Assembly: GCA_949318235.1 (NCBI GenBank)
Contig: OX439137.1
Span: 14,397,291-14,461,290 of the forward strand
Length of the DNA stretch: 64,000 nucleotides
Reading direction: 5' to 3'
DNA from: Ecdyonurus torrentis
Lineage: Eukaryota; Arthropoda; Insecta; Ephemeroptera; Heptageniidae
The position numbers and the translations under genes were made by a program. Below, piece after piece: positions 21,331 through 35,250 of this stretch. A model generated the notes under the pieces. The model saw only the letters and a list, made by a program, of their open reading frames with translations, did not search any database and had not been told where the DNA came from. The first letter of the stretch is position 1. Each line of letters starts with the position of its first letter.

Positions 21331-24300
21331 AATTCATATTCAAAAAGAGGACATTGTCCATCACATTTAGTAACTTGTGCATGTGGGCATAGGAAAACGT
21401 TACCAAGCATGACGTCATTTTGTGACTTTCAAAAATTAATTGACAATACTTAATGAATTTGCAAATTGGAAATTAACATATCTATCAATTCACGACAAGG
21501 TCCTTTTTTGTAATAAAATTATGTACCGGTACAGTACCCCCTAAAAAAATTTAGTCTTCCTTATTTGTAAACTTGCACAGAAACTTTAAACCATTGTTAA
21601 ATCTACTTAACATGGTACATTATGCAAGCTTAAAACAAAAATAGAAAACAAAAACTGGAACATACTCAGCAGATCCTTAAAATATATGTGCTGTACTGTA
21701 GTACAGTATGTATTAATCACCTACCTACTATTTGTTTTTATTAAGAAACTACTTAGCACAAAATGTTCTTTATATAATTTTACTCCATACCTTGTTTTGT
21801 TACTTAAATAAATTAACTAATTTTTTTTTTTAACTTTTTTATATTGTTTTGAATTTTGTTTATATGTTGAGTCACAATTAATCTGCAAACATTCATAGGA
21901 TATGTAGTAAAAAAATTATATCGCTTGTTTAATAACTGTAACATTACTCAAAATTTCCCGGGTAAACAATGTTTCTATTTAGAAAAATGAAAAAAAGCAC
22001 ACATATGATATGTTAAAAAAATATTTTATAATAGAAAATAGTTGGTAGAGATTTGAGCACTTTCATTTGAAATTAATAAGCAATGAATATTATCTAATTT
22101 ATTTAGTAAATTGAGACTTGAGACCAAATGTCCTAGCTTAGGAAAGTGCTGGGTAAAATAGACGTTAAAGGATAATGTGTCATTAAAATACAATGTACTG
22201 TACCTAGTTTATCACTTTCTCACACTACATCAAAGGCACAGCATTATAAAACAAAGCATCATACTCATAGCCTTAGACTGGTTTTGTCCTTTACCTAGGA
22301 CTCATCAGTAATGCTTGGCAGAGAGCTGTATACTTAGGACCACGATAATATATTTTACCATTTAAATTCAGCGCATGTTTTTCTCATAAGAAAAACATTG
22401 CAAATTTATTGCGTGTTTTTGATTGGTAAAATATATAATTGCTGTTCTTTGTACAGCTAGAGATAGCTCACACCGTATCGGAGCTCAGTTCTTTAGTAGT
22501 GTGAGAATGTGAGATACTAGATCTATGATATCTTATTGACACAGGATCCCCATCCTTTAAACATCTACACTCTGGCCAAAACAAGGTCGTTCCCGCCAAA
22601 AGCTGTATCCGCGGTGCTAAACCAATCAGAGCGTGTTATAAACCTACTAGCCAATCACAGTTGACTTTACATAGTTAATTACACTGTATCCGCTTGAGCT
22701 AGTATTGGGAGAACTTTATTTTATATACTGTATAGCACTTCCTGTATAGCAAAGTCCCAATTTACTATAGCCTATAAATTGGAGATCGAATCTTTGTATT
22801 TTATAAATTTTCAATTCAAAGTGCTGCAAGACTCTACCTCTACCTACTGTTTTCTATTACTGATTTTTTTTTTTTTTTTAAACATTTTATATACCAATGG
22901 ATTAAAACTTAAGGAAACCATTTTTTTTTAATCCATCATTTTTTGTTTCTTAAAATTATAAGTTTTATCTTGTTCTCTATGGAAGTTTTACATATATATA
23001 TATTTTTTTTGTAAATCACTTGTTTATTCTTAGTTTTGCATAAATAAAAATGTATCTTTGATTATGAGTGCTGTCTTTAATACATACATTTTACTATTAT
23101 TATTATTTTTTTTATTCATAATTTCTAAATATTTTATTTTAATCAAACTATGAATTAATAAAATATTAACAGATTTTTATACGAAAAAAAAAAAAAAAAA
23201 AAAAAGCAACAAAATAAAATTGTGTAAGAACAGTTTTGCTCATTAAATTTTAATCCTAAAATTGAAAATGTATTTTATAATTTACAAAACAAAATAATAA
23301 TTGATATGAAAACTATTTCTTGTTGTTGTTTATTAAAATAAATTTGTTTGCAAAGACAAATTATTTGAAAAAAATACTGAAGTTTTGTATTGCTTTCTAT
23401 TTCTGTCCATACTCCTATGTTACTAACACTATAATATCAGCGCTAGTTCAAAACAAAGGTTGAGTCTTTTTTTTTTTTTTTTTTTTAAAGAAAGATTGTT
23501 GTGTTATTGATTATACTTTCACGCTTTAATTTAGTTTCATAATTCAATACTGTACCATAATAAATAATAATTAAAAAAAAAAAAAAAAAAAAAAAAATGC
23601 TCTCAAAAACTAGAGCAATTACGTACAAAATTGTAAGTATAATAAATAATATAAGGACCCTTGAGCATGAGAGATTAGTTTCTAACCCAGTTTAGTTTGG
23701 CCTGGGTTAGAAGTTATTCTCTAGGAAACGAAAAGAAAAGAAAAAAGAAGAAAAGTTTGCTAATGAAATTCATACTTGACGGAAGTAAATAAATATAGGC
23801 CTATTAATGAAGCCTTTTGGTATATTTTTAAATAATAATAGGCATATTTAAGGTTTTAAATTAATTTAGTTTTACTATTCAATTGCGGTTCATTATTTTT
23901 ATTATCGTTCTTATATTTCTAAGTATTACAAATTATTAAGTATTATTAATTTGAATCCCTGTCCCATTAACTATCTAAATTAGAGAATTTTGCTTTGAAT
24001 TAATTTTCAATACAGTGCTCTAATTTCTCTCTCGTTCTATTTCTATCCCATTGTTTTTAGTATCATTAACCGTGATGGGGTTTTTCATATACATATTTAT
24101 AAAGTACTTCTATTTTATATAGTGCTTTCAAATAAATAGTAAATCCAGACAAAAAGTTGATCACTGTTATCTGAATTTTTATTTGGATAAATGTTATCAA
24201 CAGGAAAATGTTGTCAGTTTTCAAATCTAGATGAATCAGAAAATCTTAATTATATTCAAAGTTCACTAGACACTCTTGATGTAGATAAGCTTAAATCCTT

Positions 24301-24944
24301 GTTATAGATTATAACAGCTTTGTGATAAGAAATATTTTACTGCTATAAATATAAACAATTGAAAATAACATCTAAAAAAATTATTTTTTATTTTTTTTTC
24401 TTTACAAAATAATACAGGCACAGGCAGTCAGTGTTAGTATAATACAATAATAATAAAAGCAAATTGTTTGTTTAGCTGCAATAGGAAGTCACATAATATT
24501 TAAGAACATCAGTGCACAACATTAACTCTACTATTTCAAATGTATAATTGAGCACAAGAGACAACATATTTCATCAAAGAATTTAAGCACAAATTTATTA
24601 ATGGAGTACGGTACCGACCTTACATCTAAAAAGCTAGAACGTGTTTTGGGTCTAAATTTGGTGTCATTGTGTAGCTAAGGGTCACACCTAGCCGTGATAA
24701 AAATTTCAAGATGTTTGATCGTTCCAAAAAAAAAAAAAAGAAAACAAAATTGAAATTAACATTGGGCCTTATGGGTTTAAAAGTTCAACAAATCATATAA
24801 AATTAATTTGCAGAGTGACCCCCCAAAATTTTTATATATTTGAAATTGTCTTAAGCTGAAGTATTATTGTGCAAAATTCCAGATTTTTTGACAGTAAAAG
24901 TTTGAGTCTAATGGCCAATGTCGGTACCCTACAACCTTAATTAC

Positions 24945-24980
<36 letters not shown>

Positions 24981-25100
24981 CTTTAATTCTTAGTAGTACA
25001 GCAAAGCTACATTTATTATTATTAATACATTAAGCAAAATTTTCTATCATGCACAAATATAAATAAAAAAAAATCAGCATGAAGTTTCAATTCACATTAA
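21331..25100. other. Intergenic DNA between BLCAP and GFOD
   Basis: This is mostly AT-rich with long A or T runs (23183-23205, 23468-23487, 23573-23597, 24950-24979). Landmarks are two CCAAT-type boxes at 22622 and 22650 in a less AT-rich block (22440-22760); a small hairpin GAGAGATTAGTTTCTAACCC/GGGTTAGAAGTTATTCTC at 23669-23723; and the second copy of the 10277 repeat at 23979-24090 (reverse). No gene was recognised. Confidence 0.5.
23979..24090 (-). repeat. Dispersed repeat, copy 2
   Basis: Reverse-complement relative of 10277-10402: ATTAGAGAATTTTGC, GTGCTCTAATTTCTCTCTCG, CTATTTCTATCCCATTG and TTAACCGTGATGGGGTTTTT appear in the expected inverted order. Confidence 0.7.
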
Positions 25101-25135
25101 TGAAGAATAATACTGTTTATCCTGCACTACAGCTG

Positions 25136-26770
<1,635 letters not shown>

Positions 26771-26890
26771 ATTCGTAAACCCTGTTTTTTGTGCCCCAAA
26801 CCACAAAAAAAAAAATGACGATCACCTAATGCTTTTTAAATGGCATTGCGCATTTTTTGGAGCAAGGGAACAGGGTTTACGAACATCATT
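26771..26890. mobile_element. MITE, AAACCCTGTT family
   Basis: Ends ATTCGTAAACCCTGTTTTTT and CAGGGTTTACGAACATCATT form terminal inverted repeats of about 18 bp. The interior has GTGCCCCAAACCAC, ACGATCACCTAATGC and TTTTTGGAGCAAGG, shared with the copies at 21205 and 28998. The element lies about 310 bp past the GFOD stop codon. Confidence 0.87.
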
Positions 26891-27201
26891 AAACATCTTG
26901 ATTGCAGCAATATTTCTAAAATTTTGCACTCATGAAATATCGTACTATAATTTAATTTAATCTGATCCACATGATCAGGCCTAACAACTTCTGTAGTATT
27001 TTAAGTTACTCCTTAACCGTGACTCAAGTTCCTAGAAAATACCAAGAATATTCTCAAGAATACACTCGCTCCATAAGTTTTTTTTGTTTTTTTTTTTCCC
27101 CCCTCTCATTGTTGAGAGGTGGCAATTGCCATTTAACTGCATGTCACTTGAGAGACGTTTTCAATGGTTTTGGTTAGAGTACTTGGCATTTTCTAGGGAC
27201 T

Positions 27202-29136
27202 TTAACTGTGACGTATCATTGCAGCTGCTCTGCTTGTCAACAATGGGTTCATTTCTTGCTCTTCTTCTGTTGCCATGATAACTCTCTCCCAATCCTTGTT
27301 ACGACTGGACTTCCTCAGAGCATCCATCACAGCCTTTAAAGTAAATGTTTAATTTTGTTGTGTTAATTAATGCTATCTTCTTAAGTATCATTCACATGAC
27401 ACGCAAATTTGGGGTAAATTGATGGATAAACAAAGATGGAACAATGTAAACAAATGGAGCCATTCACATTGTTTTTGAAAATTATATGTGAACGGCTCCA
27501 TTTTTTTACATTGTTCCAACTTTGTTTATCCGTCAACGTCTGTAGATGGGTGACACGACCACCTGTCTGTACACATTTCTTGCCCTAATTTTAATGAATA
27601 TGTATTATTGCAAGGCAATGTAATTGTACCAATTTGGCAGTCAATATATTGTTTTATATTAAGAAAATAAAAAAAAGTGTAATTATATTCTATAACAAAC
27701 TTTATAAAATAGACAACTGAATTTATTTCTACTATATTTTTTTATCCACTGTTTCTTCTATAGACCTGTGTTATGTAATGATTCAGAAATAATGAAAATA
27801 TCTCTTATAACCAGCTTTCCAAAAGTCTACAGTATAATCACTAAAGCTTTAGCATCTTTTTATTATTACTGTAGTATTAACTTTATTATTATTATTATTA
27901 TTTTACCTGAACATATTGTCCATCTTGGAATGTAGCTGCGTCTGCCACAGGTTCTTTCACCCACCCTCTGCGATCTTCAACACTGAGGAAAGCTTCCCTC
28001 AAAGCTCCTACCATTTTTAGCAAACCTTTCATATAAGGACGAGGTAAGTTAGCAGTTGCGATTGGGCTCTGCAATGATTACACATTTCAAACACAAAGTA
28101 AAGTATTGACAGTTGTCCTGCAAATTGTTGTATCTTAAAGTTTTCACAGTAGCAAACATGTTATAGTTACCTGACACTTAACCACGACACAAAGACGTGT
28201 TTTTTTTTTTGTTTTTTTTTTCCTGTAATGAAATTGCAACATTATACCGGACAACAACGAAGACCAGCAAAGTTTTTGAGGTGATTTTAAGGCCCATTAT
28301 TTTTTAATTCCATTGAGTATTTTTAATTAATTTTTGAAAATCAGGCTATGACGTCATATGTCCAGTAACTTTTGTGTGCATGTTCATGCAAACATTACCA
28401 ATCAGGACTTCATAAATACCGAATTTCAAAATCTTATTAAAAATACTTACCGAAATAAAAAGTTACAAAGTCATTAGTCATTACATATATAGATCCAGGA
28501 TAGTTCCCTCTTTCAGAATATGTGCAAAATTAATTATAATAATTATCGATCTTCCTCATTGTTGATATATATGATAAATATTTCAAACTTCCTTTTTCTT
28601 TTTTTCCTGCTTTTGATGAAAGAGAAATATGTATATATTTATTAAGATATTTACTCCCATGAAAATTAAAATGAATTTTCATGAAATGAAAATTATGTAT
28701 AAAAAAGAAAGCAATATAATAAAAACGTATTAATAGACATAGTAACTATACACACTGAATAAGTAATTCAGTATGTAATGTACAGTAATGTCAGTATGTA
28801 ATGTACAGTATTATTTATTTTTCAACTGCAGCAGTGTATCCTACAGTACAGGGAAAGCTTCCTCTTTCTATTTTTATTTTTCTGTCAGTTTCAAAATAAG
28901 TTTTTGAGCCATCTCTCAGAAACCAGATAGCAAAACCATTGATTAAAAAAAAAAATCAATTGTTTAACAAGTTATGGCACCAACTATAATTATAAAAATT
29001 ATGTTTGTAAAGCCTGCTATTTGTGCTCCAAACCACTAAAAACATGACAACCACCTAATGCTTTTTAATTAGACTTGTGGATTTCTTGGAGCAAGGAAAC
29101 AGGGTTTACAAACAATATAAATCATAACCCATACAA

Positions 29137-29215
<79 letters not shown>

Positions 29216-31817
29216 TTCATTCTAATTTTACCTGTAAATCCTCAACATCTAAGTAGAGAACTTCGTCTTTACCATGTCGCCTGCCATGTAGATCACCTCC
29301 TCTAACCCAGAGAGAGCCGAGAGGGCCTGTCAAAGTCAGCTCTTGACTAAACTGGCTTGGACTGGCATGGTTGCTGCTTGTCAGGCTTACAGTAACCTGC
29401 AATTATCATCAAATATTCATATCACTTTCAAATCTGCAAGTAAAAATGGTGAAATTTCCTAAAATATCTTTAATTTTGCCATCACTCGTCACTCTATCAC
29501 AGAAAAAAAAAATGTTTTCATTATATAGGGTGTATGCGGATGACGTCATATTTATTGCGCTTGTAGGCCATACTGGAGCAGTCCATAACATTGCTCAGCA
29601 TAGGACAAACTTCATTTAAGCCAATTTTCTTTGGGAAATTGGTTAATTTTTTGTTATTTGTTATTTTTCTCACATACTTGAGATACTAATTCAACATATT
29701 TACAGCATCAATGCTCCCAAAAATATTGCATAGTGTTTTTAAACTGACAAAATGATTTTTTTCCTATGCCACCCATGTTATTGAGTTATCCAACATGGCG
29801 TCGACTTTAACATGAATGCATAGACCCTATACCACCGATCAGATTAACTGATTAATCTTGTTGCAAACAAAATGTCTATCTCGTATTTTATATCGTTTTT
29901 TGTCACTTGCCAGCGTAAACAAAATGTCTATCTTGAGCGCCATCTCCATAACGTTTGGGAACGAGATAGACATAATAATGAGATAATAGATAATGAGATA
30001 GACATTTTGCTTCACTTAATAAAATATGAGATAGACATTTTGCTTTGCGTGACAAAATACAAGATAGACATTTTGTTCGCAACAAGATTGATATTATTTA
30101 TTTTCATTAAAAAATAGCAAAAATTTAAAATTTAATTTTTAAAATGAAATCAAAATTTCATATTTTTTCTTACAGTGAAAGGTTAAATAAATTGCAAATC
30201 AGTTTTGCTTGTAACGTGGAAATACTTACCAGAAGTGGATGGTACTCCCCCAGTTCTTCATTGATGTCCATGGCAATAGGTTCATCTTCCATCTCCATTT
30301 GAAAGCATGCAAAGTCAGGTGCAGATATTCTTCGAATACCTTTTACTTTCTCAGTCTCAGAGTTGAATGTTCGAACCACTCCATGTACCCTAAAACATAA
30401 GTATATATTGATAATTAAATCACCAAAGAGACTTGTAATATTAAAATAATGACTTTATTTATCATATTTCATACCTAGTTGCCCTGAGTCCAGTGAGAAA
30501 TGTCACCAAGTCAATGACATGACTGCCCACAAGAGTAAGAATTCCTCCTCCCATTCTCTCATCACAAGACCAGTCATATCCTGAAATTAAAAAATCAAGG
30601 CAAGAAATAAGTAAAGGTGATGTATGTATATAATAATAACAAACCTTATTTTGTAAATTAAAGTTGTATCTTCAATTTAATAAAGGGGAAAAAATATGGT
30701 AAGGATAAATATTAAAGTAATATATAAAGGAAAGAAATACCAGCAAGGACCTTACTACAGTAGAAGTTCTATGGAGAGGTTGAGGTCTCATGTGGCACAG
30801 AGTTTAGAAGGTTTATCTTCTTTGATTGATAACGTCATTATGATGACAATTAATAAAAGCTTTTGATTACACAAACATTATACATATATAGCTTAACTGT
30901 GCCATGCGAGACCTCAACTTCTCCATAGAACTTCTACTGTGGTAAAAAGTCCCTTTGCTGGTATTTCTATTTTTAAATTTAATATTACAGTATACATTGT
31001 ATCCTTATTGAGTTCAATTTCATGATTACATATTTTTCAACTACACTAGAAGATTTATATTACTGTGTGATCAAAAATTTATATCTATATGATACAAAAT
31101 AAATTCATATTCTCACATATATTGCACTGCTGTACAAATATTAATAATTTAATATACAAGGTTGGGTAAATCATGCAGTGCCTCTTTCTTACCAATGGTT
31201 TCATCAACGAGGCTTGACATTTGCACTCTGACGTCACACAGTAAGAGTTGTTTACCTACGTAGTTCTCCCTAATACATCGTCTCATCATTGTAAATGCAG
31301 GTAGAAACCTTAAGCTGTGGTTCACTGTGAACACAGAAGTTATATTATTCACCATATCGTCAAAATATATACTGAAATACATAACGCAACTTGGAAATTT
31401 TATATGTGCGGACTCATATAAAATTTCATGAGATGTATCAATTTGATTATTATATTTACCTATTGAGATCAATGATGGATAATACTGTGATGCATTGACC
31501 ATCTTTAGAGCTTCATTTTGACAAAGTCCTGCTGGTTTATCACATAAAACATGCTTACCAATGCCAAGAGCTTTGACAGCAATTTGTGCATGTAAATACG
31601 GAGAACAAATTATGAATATTAAATCTACATCTTTTCTTAATAAAACATCATCTATTTTATTTGTATAAAATGGAATGTCAAGTTCTTTTGCTATTTGTTG
31701 AGCTGCTTGTAATGTTCTACCCCATAAAGCTTCAACTTTGAAACCTTTCGAGCGTAAAAATGGAACTATAACTTTTACTAAACTACCTGTACCAAAAACA
31801 CCAATACCTGGTAACAT
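27202..31817 (-). CDS. GFOD: GFOD1/2-type Gfo/Idh/MocA-family oxidoreductase
   Basis: Coding exons in transcript order: 31817-31460, 31324-31193, 30580-30475, 30389-30230, 29396-29232, 28068-27907, 27333-27202. All six introns are GT-AG with matching phases. The product is 404 residues against 390 for human GFOD1. The Rossmann start [12 protein letters not shown] carries the GxGxxG nucleotide-binding loop; ALWGRT, PFYT, DDVLL and DVDL follow. At residues 92-95 it has CDKP, the family's (E/D)KP motif with a lysine that human GFOD1 lacks. The later part has [54 protein letters not shown] and DLHGR, then PYMKGL and DRRGWV as in GFOD proteins. The physiological substrate is not known for the family. 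It is divergent from the candidate gene starting near 36.6 kb. Confidence 0.96.
27385..27560. mobile_element. Foldback MITE in the last GFOD intron
   Basis: The inverted repeat GATGGATAAACAAAGATGGA … AATGGAGCCATTCACAT pairs with ATATGTGAACGGCTCCATTT … CAACTTTGTTTATCCGTCAA. The ends carry ATCATTCACATGACACGCAA and TGGGTGACACGAC, related to the MITEs at 9381 and 33812. Exact boundaries are uncertain. Confidence 0.65.
28998..29117. mobile_element. MITE, AAACCCTGTT family (GFOD intron)
   Basis: The ends ATTATGTTTGTAAAGCCTGC and AACAGGGTTTACAAACAAT are terminal inverted repeats, and the interior (CAACCACCTAATGC, TTTCTTGGAGCAAGG) matches the 26771 copy. It is followed immediately by a (TA)n tract. 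Confidence 0.85.
29139..29212. repeat. (TA)n microsatellite
   Basis: About 36 TA units within the GFOD intron, ending some 20 bases before the exon at 29232-29396. Confidence 0.97.
29523..29831. mobile_element. ~310-bp MITE, TATAGGGTG family (GFOD intron)
   Basis: It starts TATAGGGTGTATGCGGATGA and ends GCATAGACCCTATA. It contains TGACGTCA, GCTCAGCATAGGACAAAC, GATACTAATTCAAC, GCATCAATGCTC and GTCGACTTTAACATGAATG. Close relatives lie at 38375, 43189, 49216, 51661 (reverse), 55202 and 56400. It is non-coding. A different palindromic element starts only about 20 bp further on. Confidence 0.9.
29854..30090. mobile_element. Palindromic multi-subunit element, copy 2
   Basis: The ends are AATCTTGTTGCAAACAAAAT and its inverse TTTTGTTCGCAACAAGATT. 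Subunits read ATGTCTATCTC … TTTTTTGTCAC on the left and GTGACAAAATA…AGATAGACAT on the right, with the central GAGCGCCATCTCCATAACG shared with the copies at 18090 and 34260. This copy uses ATGTCTATC where the others mostly use ATGTGTATC. It lies in the GFOD intron 29397-30229. Confidence 0.88.
30728..30973. mobile_element. Foldback MITE, CCAGCAAGG family, copy 2 (GFOD intron)
   Basis: The left arm GAAATACCAGCAAGGACC … AGAAGTTCTATGGAGA … GAGGTCTCATGTGGCACAG pairs with CTGTGCCATGCGAGACCTC … TCTCCATAGAACTTCTAC … TGCTGGTATTTC. The ends resemble the element at 16496-16776. Confidence 0.85.
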
Positions 31818-33062
31818 GTTTAATTTAATTTTAATTATATAAATGCGTCGTAAAATATTGTTAAATTAATAATTATGCATAAAACAAAAGCATTGATCGG
31901 TCGAATGACTTTGATATCGAGCTTCGTTAAAACACAACTTATGCGTAATACTGATTGTTATAAGTCATTTTACATAGAAATGTATCATTACGAAATGTTC
32001 ATTTATTACGTGTTTACATTAAAATACGAGGAATTTCATTCATTTAGTAGGAAATTAAAGAAATAATCACTATATTTATCACATCCTGCCTGCAACGTCA
32101 AATGTAAACAGATGTTTATGTTTTGGAGAAATTTCTCCAGGCTAGCAAACTTTACAAATACAACCGAATTCTAGGGACAATTTTTTTCAATTTCCAAATC
32201 ATACCATATTATTAGATATCCAGAATTCCAGAACCCTCTCTTCCCCCCATCCTTCAACACATTTGAAAAAAGGTACAAAGTTAATAAAACATTTGTTATT
32301 TCAATTTGAATACAAAATTATTATTTTTTTTTTTTCAAAACTTACAAGAGAAAAGTAAACTCAAAATAAAACATTTGACAGATTTAATTTAAATCTTCAT
32401 CAGGCCTATCTTTGTTATACATAGAACTTATAGAAAAAGAAATACAGAAATTGTACAAACACATTTATTTAAAACTATTGCTATATTAAAAGACTGTGTA
32501 GAAAAATACATAAAAATGTACAAATCAAAGAAACTCCCAATGCAAATTGAAACTGACTTAAGTTATGAAAAACTCAACCTCACAAATGTCAGAATTGCCT
32601 TCCATAACGGGATACCATTTTCCAGCTTTATTTTAAAGTTTATTTTATTGATTTACTATTAATTTACATTGAAACAAAATCTGTCTGATAAAATGTAATA
32701 CACATAAGGAAAAAAATGTATAGGATTTGTCAAAACAAATACATATTAAAAAAGTCTGGTGTTTCCAAATATATTAATTTAAAATACATTAATGGCTGTA
32801 AGCTGCAACCTCTAGTTAAACCTTAGTTATCTTTTTTTAATTGTTGCAACAATCAAAATAACAACGGTTTAACTAGTTAGTTAGCGTCGCAGCTTACGGG
32901 GGTTAGACTTTAAAATTGATGGCGAAAAATTTTTAAATTTGGGATTTACATTTTGTACTGGTTGAGGTCAAAGGGCACAAGTCACTTCTGAACATAATGC
33001 AAAAATTGGTAAAACCAGTACGATTGAATGCAAAAATTTGTTGAACCTGTATGATTTATACC
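31818..33062. other. Region 5' of GFOD, no promoter resolved
   Basis: The first 300 bases before the GFOD start should contain its 5' UTR and promoter, but no TATA box or initiator stands out. Less AT-rich text at about 32085-32150 and a TGTAAACA box near 32105 are the only marks. The rest is AT-rich and non-coding. Confidence 0.4.
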
Positions 33063-33170
33063 AATGCTTTTCATAAACCCTGTTCTCTGCTCCTAGAATG
33101 GCGATCAACTTTGGTTATTCAAATGGAATGCGCATTTTTCGGTGCAAGCAAACAGGATTTATGAACATTA
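33063..33170. mobile_element. MITE, AAACCCTGTT family
   Basis: AATGCTTTTCATAAACCCTG at the left and CAGGATTTATGAACATTA at the right are the terminal repeats. The interior CTCTGCTCCTAGAATGGCGA and TTGGTTATTCAAATGGAATG matches the nested copy at 18284 in reverse orientation. Confidence 0.87.
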
Positions 33171-33288
33171 TACTTTCTATATACAAGCTTTTATATACTG
33201 CAAACAGATTGCCCATTACAACTTGTTTTAATCTCAAAATTTTACATATAATTTCTTCTACTATGCCTAAAAATTGAGAAATAATAAA

Positions 33289-33466
33289 CAGGGTCGGACT
33301 GGCAATCAAGGGGCCTCGTCCGCAAAAGGGGTGTAACACCCTCTTTAGAGGCCACAAAGGGGGCGTAACACCCTAGTTACGCCCCCTTTTTGGGCCTTAG
33401 GGGCCTCCAAACAGGGGGGGCCACGTCCGCAATTGCGGACTTGCTCTTATGGCCAGTCTGAGCCTG
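33289..33466. mobile_element. hAT-like MITE, 178 bp, with 8-bp target duplication
   Basis: It begins CAGGGTCGGACTGGCAATCA and ends GGCCAGTCTGAGCCTG, and is flanked by perfect ATAATAAA duplications (33281-33288, 33467-33474). The interior is GC-rich with GTAACACCCTAGTTACGCCC and a perfect palindrome GTCCGCAATTGCGGAC at about 33426-33441. It is similar in opposite orientation to 39672-39854. CAGGGTCGGACTGG ends and 8-bp duplications are typical of hAT elements. Confidence 0.93.
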
Positions 33467-33811
33467 ATAATAAATCAAAGAGCCCTTAAAAATCAGAATG
33501 ACACAGGCAAATATATTATACAAATAATAAGGGACTTCAGTAACAATCGTAAGAGTAAGAAATTTATATTTTCCAAACAATGAGGTTACATGATTTTTGT
33601 CTAGTATGCTGGTGGCTTAGTTTGAGTGACGAGAAGACCAAATCTTTTCTTGATTAATATTCTGAATTCAGAATATTTATCTTCAGGGGTGAATCGAGCT
33701 ACAGCACAGAGAAAGTAATTAATATTGTAGACTTAAAAATAATACAAACCTCTGACAGGTCTCTCTCTCTCTTTTTGCAACACAACGAATCAGTGATATT
33801 ATTTACGGGTT

Positions 33812-34085
33812 ATGTATCATTCAAATGGCACGTAAATTTGATGCCTTCAACATATCCATTGGCAGATAAGCAAATAGACAGTTTCACATGTTTTTAAAAC
33901 TGACAGGTGCAAACAAATACTAATGAGCAAAGCTGGTAACACTCGCAGCTTTATATCAGTCACTGCCTGTCAAAATAACAGGTACTGACACTAATGATGG
34001 ATGCATGTGAACAGCTGCATTAGTTTACATTAGCACAGCTTTATCATCAGTAATGGTCAATAATGGCACATGCAAAAGGGTCCAT
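33812..34085. mobile_element. Probable MITE, ATCATTCAnATGnCACG family
   Basis: The left end GTATCATTCAAATGGCACGT resembles the right end (TGGTCAATAATGGCACATGC) in inverted form only loosely, and resembles the 27385 element in direct form. Internal GACAG…CTGTC and TTTACATTAGCACAGC pairings suggest a degraded foldback. Boundaries are approximate. Confidence 0.45.
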
Positions 34086-34259
34086 ACGTTTTTATTAAGG
34101 AAGTTTAGTCCGTGGGTCTCCATCGCCATCAATATTCAGTGAATGTTTAGCATTGATATGTTTAATTTGTTATAAATGATACGTTTGTAACTATGTATGT
34201 AAATAATATCACACATACTGCAACATGTCTCTTTAAAGGGAATAGTAAAAGCCTATATT

Positions 34260-34508
34260 GATGTTGTTGTGAGAAATATGTGTAACTCGTTTTTTGTCAC
34301 ATGAAGTAAAATGGCTATCTTGTTATTTGTCACGAGTAGCAATATGTGTATCTCTTTTTTTTTTTTGTCAGGCAAAGCAATATGTGTAAGTCAAGAGCCA
34401 TCTACAAAACGTTCGGAAATGACTTACACATTTTGCTTAGCTTGAAAAAAAAAAAAAAAAAAAAAAGAGAGAAAAGAAACGAGATACACATATTGCTAGC
34501 AACAACAT
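34260..34508. mobile_element. Palindromic multi-subunit element, copy 3
   Basis: The ends are ATGTTGTTGTGAGAAATATG and CATATTGCTAGCAACAACAT. Left-arm subunits read ATGTGTAACTCG…TTTGTCAC, ATGGCTATCTTG…TTTGTCAC and ATGTGTATCTC…TTGTCAG; the right arm is shorter, with one inverted subunit after an A-rich run. The core GAGCCATCTACAAAACG and flanking ATGTGTAAGTC/GACTTACACAT correspond to the 18090 copy. Confidence 0.85.
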
Positions 34509-35146
34509 TGATATTGTACATTTAAATTTTAGAATAGTTAGAAAAAAGGGAACAATGTATTGATATTTACCTGGATGTGCCGAGAGTGTTTGGACTTCTT
34601 CTCCATTTATATCAATTTTGTTCTGAGGAAAAGAGAAATAATTACATAAATTTAAAATAAATTTGTAAATAAATAAATAAATACATTTATTGTGGGGTAC
34701 AACAAAAGTCTGATTACAGTATGTTCATAATTATAATGCTATAATGTCTATCTAATGCTATGTATTTAATTAATTTCATAATATTTAATATTATTATTTT
34801 GTAAATTTATGTTATATTGTACACCAAGTGTGTAAAAAAAAAAAAAAGTCTATCTATGTAGTACAGAGTGTATCTAGTTTGTAAGTTAGTATGTAAGTTG
34901 ACGTAAACCAAAAATAACCTAAACAAATGTACAGAGTCTTGTATTGATGCTTTTGATTGTAGGAGCTCGGAAAATAAAGTATTTTGAATTTAAATATGAG
35001 TATGTACAGTATAAAAAAATTATGACTTTCATTTTTTTATTATTATTAGGCTATTATTAATAATAATAAATTCATTGCATCATATAGTGGGCTGAATTTT
35101 GTCAGGGTATATGATGATGATATGTATACGTAATTATATACACTCC

Positions 35147-35240
35147 TACCGGATAAATCTGACCGCTTGCATTAAAGTTTCCCCATATATTTAACATTTT
35201 GAGAAATTAGCGCTTCGGTCAGATTTATTTGGGCGAAGTG
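35147..35240. repeat. Short inverted repeat, ATAAATCTGACCG
   Basis: GGATAAATCTGACCGC at the left pairs with GCGCTTCGGTCAGATTTATT at the right around about 55 bp of AT-rich DNA. It is probably a small MITE adjoining the Tc1-like ends at 35251. Confidence 0.6.
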
Positions 35241-35250
35241 TACATACATA

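Noticed and set aside
29871..30117. Open frames on both strands with repeated KYEIDILL words
   Set aside because: They are read-through of the palindromic element's repeated subunits, not a protein.
34680..34998. LINE-type 3' end (AATAAAGTATTTTGAATTTAAA)
   Set aside because: The ending resembles some non-LTR retroelement tails, but there is no coding sequence upstream, no tail repeat array and no clear target duplication.
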